From NCBI RefSeq assembly GCF_037975245.1, contig NC_092582.1:24342077-24406076 (forward strand): DNA of 64,000 nt, written 5' to 3'. The notes beneath the pieces were generated by a model. The model was given only the letters and a program-made list of their open reading frames with translations, was not told the origin of the DNA and did no database searches. Both the position numbers and the translations under genes were made by a program. The stretch is from Apostichopus japonicus (lineage: Eukaryota > Echinodermata > Holothuroidea > Aspidochirotida > Stichopodidae). Shown here one piece after another: positions 11,984 to 23,683 of the stretch. Each line of letters begins with the position of its first letter. Within the stretch, counting starts at the first letter, position 1.

Positions 11984-13593
11984 GTAAGTATTCCGGTGTA
12001 GATGTTAGAATCATCATAACAGTTAAACAGGGAATTAATTAAATTAATAAAATTTATCAATATTAAACTAACAATAGAGAATGTAAAGTCTGCTGTATTT
12101 TAATGTCAAGGATTGGATTTAATTAGTTTAGTTGGATTTATTTGAATAATTAGGTCATCGAGAGAGGAATTCTGTAGGATGTTATGAAAAAGAAAACAAA
12201 ATATAATGGATTAATAGGGAATATTTTAAGAGAGTGTTGGTAAGAGAGGGGTGGAGGGTGGGTTGGGCTTGTTGAAAATGTTCTTTGTTTAGTTTATTGT
12301 TAAAATTTTACTAAGAATTAGGTTTAAGAATGACAGGAATGTTTATTAGGATAAAATAAGAGATACACAAGGTATTTTGATTTTAATAATTCTAGCGAGA
12401 AAATTAATATTCTAAAGTAGAGTTTTATAAGGAATAAATGTTACTTTTGACTGAAACCTCTGAAATATTTGTTTTTCAATTATGTAGGCCTACAATTTAT
12501 TTAACAATTTTTTAAACGGAAGAGATTGAAAATCGTTATTGATAAAACTATGGCAATAAAAATAGCAATACTTATTAGTTTATTGTTAACAAAAAAAAAC
12601 TAAATTGTGATCAGATTTTGATACTCTAGCAAAACTGAAATGTATATCAAGCATGCAACCAATAGTAAACAATATTAGTTGTCGAAATTACAAACATGGC
12701 TACTCAAAATAGGTTAACAAATTAAAACAAAATAAAAGTTAGGAAAAAGGATTTAAATAATTGTAATTGAGTTAAATATAAAGTTAAATTGTATTTTTGT
12801 GTTGCCATAAATATCAATAAAGGAAAATATGAATCTCATAAATTACAAAGGTTAAAATTTCACCCATTCAAAAGTGCATCAGTCTCTACTTATTATTATA
12901 CTAAATAGGGTAAATTAATATTTATTCTCATTATTTTATCATAATTTTAAACAATAATTAAAAAAGTAAGCTTGACCGTCAACTTTGTATAATTCATAAC
13001 TTTATACAAAAACTATTAAATATTGTAATATTCCTCGTATTAATGTTACTTCAAACTTGATGCGATCATGACGTCCCTGCTTGGTCCTTTACAATTCAGT
13101 GTTACTTAATCCTCCCAGACCCCCCAACCCCTCCTCTCGCTCCTCCACTCGCTCCTCCTCTCGCCTTCTTTGGTCTCACAGATCAAACCTCGTAAAAGTG
13201 TATCCTTTCCGTCCTTACCATTCACAAACCAATCAGTAACATCTTCAACTTACAGCTGACGTGTTTACTAAAAATATAGTCGCACCTCCCCCCTCCCCCC
13301 CCCCCACCGCGCCTCACCCAAATCTCGAAAGAAAAGAGAACATTATTTAGTAGATACATAAATGAATTCTGAAGAAAAGAAAGCTGCTTAACATATGTTA
13401 TATGTGACTATTTTAGGAATAACTGTAACCGCGGAGAAAATAGCACTAGAAATAATAAACTTTGGGGAGTTTTGTTTGGTCTGACTATAAAAAACAAATA
13501 TAACACAGATTGTTTATTCCCTATCTAGACTAAATACTTTACCCCAATCCCAGTGTGCCCTTCAGTAAGTTTAGTTTCGCCCCTCTGCCCCAC

Positions 13594-14015
13594 TCCCCTT
13601 CAGACACCTTACCTGTACCCGCCACCACCCCTCCCTTCGCCACCCCCCTATCCCCGTCGTACATAATCGCTTTTAGAGGGCCCTTCAAATCCATTCCGTT
13701 TCTACCCGATATCATCATCAACGTTTTAGTACACACAGTAGGCCTACTCTACTTCTACAATAGTTTTCTGCACAGATGATTGATTCAAACAATTTATTTC
13801 TAAAGTAAAAAAGTTAACAGTAGAGATGAAACACCTGGATCTCCTGTAAATACCTAATTAGCATAATAATAGATGACAGGAGCCGGTTAAAGATAATGAA
13901 TAGAAAGACAAACGAGCCACGTGTCAATTGTACACCTGGAATGTTGTAACTGCCATGCAACGTAACCATGGAAACTGACGATAAGTAGGTCAGTCCGTGT
14001 CTAGCAGTGGCTGGG
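13594..14015. repeat. Segmental duplication, copy 1
   Basis: From CCCCTTCAGACA through TTTTAGTACACACAGT and GTAACCATGGAAAC, this block aligns colinearly with 18730-19180 in the same orientation, with many small indels. Weaker similarity continues downstream (ACTTCTCGTTGGTA at 14373 and 19478). Confidence 0.7.
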
Positions 14016-14020
14016 AATAA

Positions 14021-14140
14021 TGTATGTATGTATGTATGTATGTATGTATATTAGATCCTCCTGCAAGCAGGAACTCGTGAAGAAGCCTAATTGGCTTATC
14101 AAAGCCGCAAGCTGACCGAAGTCAGTCTCTCACATTCATA
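14021..14140 (-). repeat. SINE-like 3' part with (TATG)n tail
   Basis: A (TATG)n run at 14021-14049 adjoins a block that is the reverse complement of 22004-22080, including GCTTGCGGCTTTGATAAGCC and CCTGCTTGCAGGA. A shared body ending in the same simple repeat is what SINE or LINE 3' ends look like. Confidence 0.6.
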
Positions 14141-15286
14141 ATGCATCATTTTATTCAATACGGGTTAGGTATATATCAAACAGCCATTCAGTGATACTGT
14201 ATGTCCTATGACATGATATTACAACGTGTTCTCATTGCTATTCTCTGTTTATATATTTTAAATGAGTAAACTTTATTTCCATGGTTGTTTAATGCACCCC
14301 TCACTTGCTTCTCTCCCTAATTTGATAGAAGGAATGTTTTATTTCCCTTTCTTCGTTTATGTTCTGTATGTACTTCTCGTTGGTATTCTGGAAGTCTGCC
14401 TATTTAACACATAATTGAATAGCCTTAATGTCACTCACATATCTAATATGTGACTACAAACATTGCGGGTTCTTAATTGCCGAGTTTTATGCAGAACATT
14501 TTTTTTTCTGTAAAGTTGATATGTTCATAATCCCATTACGACTTATAAATAACATTAATTACATAAAAACATAAATTAACTATAATCCATATAATTAGGC
14601 TTTCATTTAAGCTGTGAAACAGGGGGAGGGTTACTCTTTTAATTGTTAAACCATTTATTAATATGAAAATCGAACGTTTCGATTTCTTTAAAGTTAGCCA
14701 GCTTTGTCTACTGTTTTGTTCTAATCAAATAATATCAAGTGACTGTTAAACGTCTTCGACACTTATGATGAAAAGTGTAAGCACCCTGCAGGTGTTTATA
14801 GTGGCATCTTTATGATCAAAATATTCATTGATAGTGTTTGCCATTACAACCAATAATAGTATGGTTTAATCGTACTGAATATGCGAGATGAGATATTGTT
14901 CGTGTTTAGCAAGGAATAAGTAATTCGAAGGTTCATGCCGCCTTGCCAAATCTGAAATATAGTCATAATAACCAAGAAATCTATTAAGTTAATATATTTA
15001 GCAACATTTCTCAGCCATAAATCATAAACAAGAAAACGACAACACGAACAAGAAAACAAAGCACAGGAGATCCTTTAAGATTCGTTTTATGATATCTTAT
15101 ATCTCTTTAAATATCGAATTGTATACTGCACTAGTTGTTTTTATCTGCACAGACCAGGTGACAGCGGATTAAATTATTCCATTGAAGTTTAAAATGAATA
15201 ATAGACAACGACAACTAGAAACCGATTTCAAATTTGCAACTGAACTGTTTTTAGCGAATTTAAAAAGGTATAGAAGGCTATATTAT
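14141..15286. other. Unassigned intronic DNA
   Basis: AT-rich, no recognised gene. The first part has weak similarity to 19250-19560, extending the segmental duplication. Confidence 0.35.
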
Positions 15287-17440
15287 CAGGTGCGTATCCA
15301 GGATTTTCAAACCCGGGGGGCGCGAATTACTATCTAAGCGTAGCGCCACCATCGGTTGGCGCGCAGCGTACAAGAAAATTTCTGGTTTTGATACCCCCCA
15401 GATCACCGGAAACGGCACTTCTCGGGCTTGAAATGACCAACCAGATGTACAATTTTTGCCTGAGAACCAAGTATTTCCTAATAGTTTTTTTTGTCCATCC
15501 ATAACCTTTTTGAAGATTGTCAACCCGGCACACATCATGTTCGACCTGATCGCATCTCCTGTGGGTCTTTGCTTTTGTAGGTGATTCTACGTCGCGGCCC
15601 ACAATACCCGTCAGCCCAACTTTTCAAGGTTTTAAGCCCCATATTTGTTCAGAATTTGAAAATTCACATTTCTCGTGAATAAACTCACTTCAAAACATAC
15701 CCATAATGTTGTACAAAATTTCATCTATGAACAACCAATATAGAAAAAACTTCCTTCAACCCCTAACAGACCGGTCAAAATTGCACGAGTTGAGTGTGAT
15801 GAAGAATGTTGGTCAGAAATTTTCGAAAATTCAGACACAGTTAATTTATTGGTGTACAAATATTAAAACCTGTTATAACGGCTATTATAAAACTTGGTTG
15901 AAGGAAATGAAAAAATAGCAGATATTTCCGAAAGCGAACACTACACACATAGGCGTAGGAGGCGCGGCGGCAGCGGCGGAGCTAGGGGTATTGGTCAGGA
16001 GTGGCGAGAATGGTCTGAAGGGGCGCTTTCGACACTATCTAAGCGGAGCGCCACCACTGGTTGGCGCGTAGTGTACAGAAATTTTTTGAGTAAAGATAAT
16101 CCCTAGATCGCCGGAAATGACCCTTTCCGGGCCTGGTTAATTTGCAGATAAACGAAGAACAAGGTGTCATCGCGAAATTACACCAACAAAATGTGAGAAA
16201 TGTCAATAAGTAGATGAGAGCGCAATAAAAAAGTCAATAATCACGAATAATTAAAAAGTGGTAAAGAGGTGAAAAAGGCGCCAGCAGTCCATTTGAGTCC
16301 ACTGCGCGGCGGGGGTGCAGGCCCTAATTCGCCATTACTAATGTAAAAGAGAGTTTTGACATAATTGGACCTCCATGCTTTTTATACATCTACATGAGAC
16401 ATGTCGTTGTTTACATTAGCATCCCGCGGTATACTGCGCAATTTGAACGGACCGTACGGTACATGATGGCATGCGATGTAATAACCGATGCTTGCTTATA
16501 TGATATTGACATGAACACGTTGAACGCGCGCTTTGCGCGCGAAAATTTTTGGTTATTTTTTCAGGCAAGTCGGACAGTTTTGAGGCTTTTCATCCTGGAA
16601 CGCCATTTTCATGCTCACTGATATGATGTGATATCTGCTGTTTGCGTTACAAATTCGAGCAGGCGCGTAGCGAGGAATTTGCCAAGGGAGGGGCGAAGCC
16701 TGTAGGCAAATTATCTAAGCGTAGCGCCACCATAGGTTGGCGCGAAGCGTACAAGAAAATTTTGGCCGAAAATGCCTCCCAGATCGCTGGAAATGGCACT
16801 ACCCAGGACCATTTCTTAGCGCAAAGCGTACAAGCAAATTTTGGCCGAAAATGTCTCCCAGATCGCTGGAAATGACACTTCCCAGGCCTTGTAAGTTGCA
16901 TCTAAGCACTTTCTATTTTGAAATTACTTAGCGATATCATTTAAAAAATGCTGAATGGGGGGGGGGGGGCGGGCGGTCGCCCCCATCCCAAAATGCGTCA
17001 TATTCCCCGACGACACGGTCGAGTTCGAGACCAGCCACAGTTGGTTTCATAGCACAATTCTACACACGCGTTATGATAGACCATATATAGTATATATATA
17101 GATCATTAGTGAGAGAGGAAAATGGAAACGTCAAAACATGGAGTTGTCGGTGTAAGGGGTAAGGTGAGTCACACTTTTACGAAATCATTGATCCGTCACT
17201 GGCTACCCTTCAGCGCTGTAATGATGTCACTGTTCCTCTTTCTCTTCCCGGTGTCTTCGCGTTTTGCTTTTACTCCCTCTTTTTCTCCTTTTTCTCCTTT
17301 TCTTCTTTTTCTTTTCCCTTCCTTCCTCTCCTTCTCCTCTTTTTTCCCCTCTTTTTTCCTTTTTTCTTTTCTTTTTTTCTCTTCTCTTTTTCTTACCCGG
17401 GGGGCGCGCGCCCCCAACGCCCCCCCTGGATACGCACCTG
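15287..17440 (-). mobile_element. 2154-bp hAT-like non-autonomous element, copy A
   Basis: The ends are CAGGTGCGTATCCAGG and its exact inverse CCTGGATACGCACCTG, flanked by the 5-bp direct repeat ATTAT (15282-15286 and 17441-17445). CAGG-GCG-type ends with a 5-bp duplication fit the hAT superfamily variants that duplicate 5 bp; the class assignment is inference. The interior is a mosaic. It includes GCGCGCAGCGTAC subterminal modules, a 79-bp tandem pair near 16748-16900, a GCGCGC hairpin at 16526-16541, a second CATAGGCGTAGGAGG terminus at 15949, and a long pyrimidine tract at 17264-17395. No transposase is visible. It is largely the reverse complement of 28188-30156. Confidence 0.85.
17264..17395 (+). 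repeat. Long C/T-only-like tract inside copy A
   Basis: Almost uninterrupted pyrimidines. The matching purine tract of copy B is at 28235-28375. Such homopurine-homopyrimidine DNA can form triplex (H-DNA). It gives open frames on both strands (Phe/Ser/Leu or Lys/Glu/Arg only) that are not genes. Confidence 0.8.
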
Positions 17441-17458
17441 ATTATAATCATGGTGACA

Positions 17459-18726
17459 GCCCGATATTCATAACGTTCTATATTCATAAGGTTCATTGTT
17501 CATAAGTGTCATTATCCATAAGGTTAATTGTTCATAAGGTTCGCTATTCATAATGAGCAAAAAGGTTCGTTATTCATAATTGGAAAAAAAAAGGTTCGTT
17601 ATTCATAATCGAAAAAAAGGTTCGTTATTCATAATTGAAAAAAGGTTCGTTTTTCAAAATTGGCAAAAAGGTTCGTTATTCATAATCTTCTAGAAAAAAG
17701 GTTCGCTATTCATGATCGCGGGGTCGTCGCGCCCCAGTGCCTCTGCATCCCACTGCACAAAAGTTGAGGTACCCACTGGCAGTTCGAGCTGCGCGTGGCC
17801 AGGGGAAGAGGGGGGGTCACTAGCGGCCCAGACGTGGGCTTAAGGGTTAACGACGGCAACTACCGAAAGTACAGCTACTGCATGAATAATTTGGCGACTA
17901 GTCACAGCTGAAGCATGAACCAATTGCCCACAGGAGATTTTTTATTACCTTTTTGGGGGAAGGAGGGAGGAGGGGGAGGGTCGCTCCGCCCTGCTTTTAT
18001 TGTTGCTATTATTACTGTATGAATACTGGATTTTTTTCTGATTATGAAAAACGGACCTTTTTTGCTATTATGAATATCGAACCATTTTTCCGACTATGAA
18101 AAACGGACCTTTATTGCTATTATGAATAAAAGACCTTATGAACAATAACCCCTTTTTATGATGAATAACGAACCTTTTTTTCCGATTATGGATAACAAAC
18201 CTTTTTTTTCGAAATAATGCACGTTATGAATAACGAAGCCTGTGAACAATGACCCTTATGAATAATGGTCCTTATGAATATCGGGCTGATCCCTTATGAA
18301 TATCGGGCCCTTTCTCCTATTATGAATAACAAACCTTTTTCCCATTATGAATAACGGACCCTTCGCTCCATTATGAATATCGGACCTTTTTTCCTATAAT
18401 GAATAATGAGCCATTTGGTCTATTATGGATTACGAACCCTTTGTTCTATTATGAATATCGAACTCTTTTTTCCCATTATGAATAACAAACCTTTTTGTCC
18501 ATTATGGATATCGAACCGTTTTGCCCATTATAAATATCGAACCTTTGTTTCCATTATGAATACCGGACCTTATGAACTATGATCCCTTAGGCTTTTTATA
18601 ATGAATAACGAACCTTTATTTCCATTATGAATAGCGAACCTTTTTATCGAAAAAAAATGCACGATATGAATAACGAACCTTATGAACAATGACCCATATG
18701 AATAGCGGGCCTTATGAATATCGGGC
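17459..18726. mobile_element. Foldback-like element with arms made of tandem repeats
   Basis: The outer ends are GCCCGATATTCATAA (17459-17473) and its exact inverse (18712-18726). The left arm (to about 17715) is a tandem array of a 25-30-bp unit containing AAGGTTCGTTATTCATAAT. The right arm (from about 18040) is the same unit in opposite orientation, longer and with variants. A GC-rich 300-bp spacer lies between. Long inverted arms of short tandem units resemble Drosophila FB and sea urchin TU foldback elements. No coding capacity and no clear target duplication. It starts only 18 bp after copy A of the hAT-like element. Confidence 0.7.
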
Positions 18727-19190
18727 AGACCCCCTTCAGACAATCCTATCCCTGGTCCCGCCACTGGACCCCCCCCCCTCGCCCTCCCCTTCATAGATAT
18801 GCATCTGTATGTTTTTAGAGAGCCCATCAAATCTATTCCATGTTTCTACCCGAAAACAAATTACCGTTTTAGTACACACAGTTAGCCTATTCTACTTCTA
18901 CGTTAGTTTTTTGTACAAATGAATACAGGGCTTACATTATACAGACGATTGATTCAAACAATTTATGTTCTAAAGCAAGTCAATAGTAAGAATGCCACAC
19001 CTGGAACTCCCGTTAATATCTCATTAGCATAACAATAAATGACACGAACCAGTTTAACGTAATGAATAGCAATAGGTAAACGCGAGCCACGTGCCCATGC
19101 ATTGTACCCCCAAATATTGTCAGTGAACGTGTCATTGTAACCATGGAAACAGACATTTAGTAGGTCAGTAGGTGTTCAGCAGTGACTACG
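18727..19190. repeat. Segmental duplication, copy 2
   Basis: Diverged copy of 13594-14015. It begins exactly where the foldback-like element ends (18726), so that element sits at the edge of the duplication. Confidence 0.7.
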
Positions 19191-20027
19191 AATTATCCAT
19201 AGGGGAAATCCTCCAAATAACGTATTTTTTATTAGATCATACGCCTTGTTATTACAATACGTTGCGTTCTTAATTTTCGGTTATTCTTTGTAAGTTTTAC
19301 TTTAAATCAGCAAAATTGCTCTCATTGGTTGTTCAATGCATCCCCACATGGTTCAATGCAACCAATCGAAGGAAACTTAAATAGAGAGGGTTTATAGACA
19401 GCACAAAGTTATGAATACAAATTAAAGAAGAACTGATTCTTGATTATGTTCAGTTTCTCTTCTTGAATTTAAGTTGCACTTCTCGTTGGTAGGAGTCTGA
19501 CTAGATAACACATTATTGTGTAGCTCTCAATTTAAGTATAAGTAGAAGGGAGTTAATGTATATTTAATAAAAAAAAAACAGTGTTATGATTCCCATTGCT
19601 TAGCTCCAGACTTGAAAAATACGGTATTAAACGCCTTGCATAAACGGACACTACCAGATTGTTAGCATCATGTATTTCACTGTTGAAGTTTATCAAATTT
19701 GTTTGAATGTTTAGCAGGAACACAAATGAAAGCGTGATTAAGTTCGTAGTGAGAAGAATATTATGCGTGTCGAACAATGAGCTAAACAATAATACTAGGA
19801 TGGTTAAAAAACGTATTGAATATTTACTTTGAGTATAAAACATTGTACGAGCTTAGTAGAAACAACTAAAAAAGAAAGCTTAATAGCATCTAATCAAATC
19901 TGCGATATTAAATATATTCCCCGAAATTAACATAAGGCAACATGCTATTATCATTATCATCCTCGGTTTATCTCCTTTATTTGAACTCCGAGCCCGAATC
20001 GAAATAAAGCAGATTGTACCAAGCGTG
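19191..20027. other. Unassigned intronic DNA
   Basis: AT-rich. A 96-codon minus frame at 19553-19843 is Leu/Phe/Asn-rich with no recognised domain. I do not call it a gene. Confidence 0.35.
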
Positions 20028-20298
20028 ACCGGACAAATACCCCCCAGACAAATAGCCCCAGGACGATTACCCCCCAGACAATAACCCCCCGGACGGTTAC
20101 CACCCGGACAGATACCCCCCGGACAAATACCATCCCGGACAACTACCCCCCAGGACAACTACCACCCGGACAGATACCCCCCGGACAATTACCCCCGAGG
20201 ACAAAAACCCCCCGGACAAGTACCCCCTCGGACGAATACCCCCCTAGACAATTACCCCCCCGGATAAATACCCCCGGACGAATATACCCCTGGACATA
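20028..20298 (+). repeat. Degenerate CCGGACAAATACCCC array
   Basis: A unit of about 13-19 bp around CCGGACAAATACCCCC repeats some 16 times with spacing changes. The same unit in opposite orientation fills 25838-26098. Both arrays yield Gly/Pro/Cys-rich frames (GGICPGGN type) that are artefacts. Confidence 0.8.
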
Positions 20299-20704
20299 TG
20301 CTGTTAACTATAGGAGACGGATGCAGCGACGGATACGCCCGTCTTTTTTTCGAGTTTAGTTTCCCGCGGGCCTCAACATATACCCTGGTCCCTCGGGCAA
20401 CTCCGAGAGCATATTTACAATTGGGTCAGGGTGACGGTTTAACTGGCACCAGGGTCGTCGTGTGCCCTGGCCCTTATAACCTCCTACCAACTTTTAAAAA
20501 ATCGAGCTTTTTCATATATAAGCCCCCAGGGTTTGACAATGGACCGAGGCCCGGGGGTTGGGTTGGGCATTGCTCACTGCTGGTAGTAACTATTTATTTA
20601 CTATTTGTTATAGTGACACTATTCTGTATTATTAATCTCCGAACAATTCCGGCTTATTGCGACTTACCATTTTCAAGTTTTCTTCTGAGTAATTTTACTT
20701 GTTG

Positions 20705-20950
20705 ATTTGTTATGTTATGTTAGTTTTTGTATAGCGCTTCATATGGCACAGCCATCTCATAGCACTTTGAATCCCTGGTCATCAGGCTGGCTGCTGAGAA
20801 TCCAGCGCACACACCTTAGTTACCTCACAGGTACCCATTTATACACCTGGATGGAGAGGGGCAGTCGAAATAAAAGTGCCTTGCCCAAGGACACAACATA
20901 ACAGGATTATATATAAAACAAAAGCATTAGCCACTCGGCCTCCACGCTCC
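20705..20950 (-). repeat. tRNA-derived SINE, minus strand
   Basis: On the minus strand, AGGCCGAGTGG (complement of 20931-20941) closely resembles the A-box region of Ser/Leu tRNAs. It is followed by a body with CCTTGGGCAAGGCACTT and CCAGGTGTATAAATGGGTAC, a layout I recognise from abundant marine-invertebrate SINE-like repeats. The expected B box seems lost to a small AT-rich replacement at 20900-20920. Confidence 0.5.
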
Positions 20951-21535
20951 TCTTGTTTTGCTTATTCTAATCTATTTTTTCCTGTGAGTGCACGCCATTT
21001 TAGGATGAGAGGAGCAGAAGTGAGGGGCGGGGCAAGCACAACCACGGTCCACCCCTCTTGTTCGGTGTGCATGATCCCCATCCATACCCCCCATGCATTG
21101 TTTCATGGACCGCTGGGCTATCATAGTCAAGCCCGATTACGGTGTAGCCCGTTATACCAGCAGAATTGCCTGTAAGGTTTCATAATAGTATGTACGATTG
21201 TATGAAACAAAAGTAAAGAAAGAGGCTTGAGACCACGACGTCACTACCATTTGAAGAAACCTATATTCTCTGGTCATTCTGTTTGCAAAAAGAATGATGA
21301 TAATCTAAGAAATCAATTTAATGTTCCATAGTTATAATAATTCTACATTCCAACTATAAACAGATTAGTGATTGCTACATTGCCCACAAATAGACACAAT
21401 CGGCGACTCCGAGCAGCGGTGGTCACGTGACGTATAGTGGGTACAGAATCATAACAAACCATCGCGCGACATGTGCGCAGTGTTTAAGCACGGGGGATTG
21501 TCGTAGTTTTACTCTCTAAGTGTAAGAATGAAAGG

Positions 21536-22745
21536 ATCGAGCATGAACTATTTATGCATTTCACTGGGATGGCATCATATGAGAAGTTCAAGCAGATCTT
21601 AAGGTTTGTTTGTCCAACTTTGGACAATGAAGATGTGATCTACTGAGGAAGCAAAGCGAGTAAACATCGACTGATTGATACTGAACAGCTACTTAAATGA
21701 ATCGTCATATGAATTTCATGATGCAGGAGATGAAGAGAAAGATTTAATTCAAAACAGTTCATATAAAATGACAGTGCAAAATTAACTTTTGTTAAACCCT
21801 TATGAAGTTACGAACCGGGGCAAAAAATCTGGACCTTGCAGAACGCTTCGACATTTCAATCAAACGCTTCGACATTTCAACCGGTGCCTTTCAATCATAA
21901 GGTCCCCGGTTCGAGTCACTCCCAGATTAATGTATGTCGTCCAGTTACAGAGTTGTTGACAATTAACAATTTATAATCATGGACGTTAAATATGAATGTA
22001 AGAGACTGACTTCGGTCAGCTTGCGGCTTTGATAAGCCAATGAGGCTTCTTCGCGAGTTCCTGCTTGCAGGAGAATCTAATATACATACATACACACATA
22101 CATACATTTCTAACAGTTCAGTGTCAAACAAAATAATAACATGGATAAATGTACTGTATGTAGCACTGGGAACACGGAACATTTGGCCACACAGAGACAT
22201 AATCATCCAAAAGTCACCAAAGGAATATCAAGAAAAATATAAAGACACGGTCATAATCATAGATGCCACTGAACTAACTGTCCAAGTGCCAAGTTCACTT
22301 CAGAAACAGAGTGAGTGCTACAGCAACTATAAGCACCACACTACGCTAAAGTCATTGATTGGCGTATAGACCCAATGGGTGGCGTGAAGTTTGTTTCGCA
22401 ACTTTTCGAAGGGTCAATAAGCGATAAAGAAATAGTAAAGCGAAGTGGGTTTCTCACTGTTTTAATAATGAAACTTGAATGTGGAGAAATCCTGCCAGGG
22501 GACGGTATCATGGCAGATCGGGGTTTTAATATTGGAGAAGACCTTCAAGAACTTGCCTTAAAACTAAATGTTCCCCCCTTCCTGAGGGAAAATGGTTGCT
22601 TCAGTGAAAAAGACATCATACGAGCTCAGACGTACTGTGGCACAACATCGAATCCATGTAGAAAGAGCCATAGGAAAATTTTCCAGTCATTGATCCCTGT
22701 ATCCATGTTTGGAACTATAAACCAAATTTGGACAGTAGCTTGTTG
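21536..22745 (+). pseudogene. DDE transposase remnant (ISL2EU/DDE_Tnp_4 type)
   Basis: Fragments in order are a helix-turn-helix-like N-terminal piece (21540-21700; HELFMHFTGMASYEKFKQIL, then a stop), a block with IIIDATELTVQVPSSL, a block with GSISDKEIVKRSGF and GDGIMADRGFN, and a C-terminal piece with HVERAIGKF. The first catalytic Asp is at 22262-22264, the second at 22516-22518, and the Glu at 22661-22663. Each of the three lies in a different reading register from the one before, so at least two frameshifts separate them. The stretch from about 21780 to 22110 is foreign SINE-like sequence. The gene is dead, but the catalytic triad is still readable. Confidence 0.8.
21800..22110 (+). repeat. 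SINE-like insertion inside the transposase
   Basis: GGTTCGAGTC at 21908-21917 matches a pol III B box. Downstream ATGGACGTTAAATATGAATG leads into the body shared with 14050-14140 and a (ATAC)n tail at 22081-22106. A 24-bp direct repeat (ACGCTTCGACATTTCAA) sits at 21844-21880. The 5' limit is uncertain. Confidence 0.5.
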
Positions 22746-23025
22746 ATTTCAAACTTCCAGAACCCTGTTATTTCTGATGGAGGAGACGAGTGATTTTACA
22801 TATTGTTTATGTTGATGATCTGTCCGGCTCAAATCTTGCTTTCTCAAGTGTAGTTATTATTGGCTGTACCTTAAAATGCAGTTTTTTTTTAATATCAGTA
22901 TTAAAATGCAGGTGCTATGAACCAAAGTATAAGATTGTAGGACTAGGAGTAGGATTGTAAAGTAGGATTTTGAACTTTGCATGGTGGAAATACTATCCAG
23001 TAATTTTTGCGGTGAAACCATAATG

Positions 23026-23135
23026 ATCTCTCAATGAGTGTGGGGTGGTTCTGAACAAACAATGGTATTGAAGACGATCAGAGCTTATTAATCGAAACGT
23101 TGAGTTGCTAAAACCACCCCAACTCATTGAGAGAT
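23026..23135. repeat. Inverted repeat between the two transposon genes
   Basis: The arm ATCTCTCAATGAGTGTGGGG (from 23026) is mirrored at 23112-23135 with about one mismatch and a 61-base spacer containing GATCAGAGCTTATTAATCGA. It lies between the convergent transposase and nuclease fragments, so a role in RNA 3' ends is possible but unproven. Confidence 0.7.
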
Positions 23136-23371
23136 AATGGTGTTACCTCAAACCAATATATTATAAAGATTGTTGTTAATGTTAATTTACTGCCATGCAT
23201 TGCCTTAAAACTAAAAGTTAAATGATTATGTTTCCATGTTGTATTTATTACCAGCTGGGGCAGATCAAGGATTTTTTTTGAGGGGGGGGGGGGGGGTGGT
23301 CATGCGTACACTCATAAAGTTTACCATCACAGATAATAACCCCTGCATATTGTCATCTTTTTTATATGTTT

Positions 23372-23614
23372 CTATGTTGACAGAGATCTGATAAATGGAA
23401 GAGACTTAACATAAAAATTGTTCAATTTACTTAACAAACTATTCCAATATTCTTCATCAAACAGTGTCCTTATTACTGCCATCTCATGTGAATCACTTAA
23501 ATATACAACAAAGTCACACCATGATAACCCCGAGATTGCTAATTGTCCTTGGACCTGATCGTAATACCCATGAGGATGATTTTTCATGAGGGAATACAAG
23601 TTGTTGCCATACAC
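23372..23614 (-). pseudogene. YqaJ-like exonuclease fragment of the ISL2EU element
   Basis: The 80-residue minus frame contains YYDQVQGQLAISGLSWCDFV followed by VYLSDSHEMAVIRTLFDEEY. It matches the C-terminal half of the YqaJ/lambda-exonuclease-type fold, in which Q-QGQL and D-VVY are characteristic. The N-terminal half with the other catalytic residues is absent because the frame starts near the right terminus. Partners of ISL2EU transposases commonly encode this nuclease. Confidence 0.7.
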
Positions 23615-23683
23615 CGCACTTGGTTTGTTTACATTGTATACCCACTATAGGTCACGTGACGCCGGTCGCCGATTGTGTCTATT

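Larger units (their letters stand above)
21389..23683 (+). mobile_element. Decayed ISL2EU-type DNA transposon
   Basis: Both ends carry AATAGACACAATCGGCGAC in inverted orientation (21389-21407 and 23665-23683). An outer similarity, GTCACGTGAC-TATAGTGGGTA, continues inward. Inside are a plus-strand DDE transposase remnant and, converging on it from the right end, a minus-strand fragment resembling a YqaJ exonuclease. That two-gene layout is known for ISL2EU/IS4EU elements. A SINE-like sequence interrupts the transposase, and frameshifts and a stop show the copy is inactive. The exact termini and a 2-bp duplication could not be fixed. Confidence 0.75.

Noticed and set aside
17122-17505. Phe/Ser/Leu-rich and Lys/Glu/Arg-rich frames at 17122-17505 and 28126-28542
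   Set aside because: They arise from the pyrimidine or purine tract inside hAT-like copies A and B.
17465-18726. CRISPR-like look of regularly repeated units
   Set aside because: The units are adjacent tandem repeats without unique spacers, in an animal genome, arranged as foldback arms.
21908-21917. Possible tRNA gene at GGTTCGAGTC
   Set aside because: Only the B box is convincing. No cloverleaf or matching A box at the right distance was found, so a SINE is more likely.
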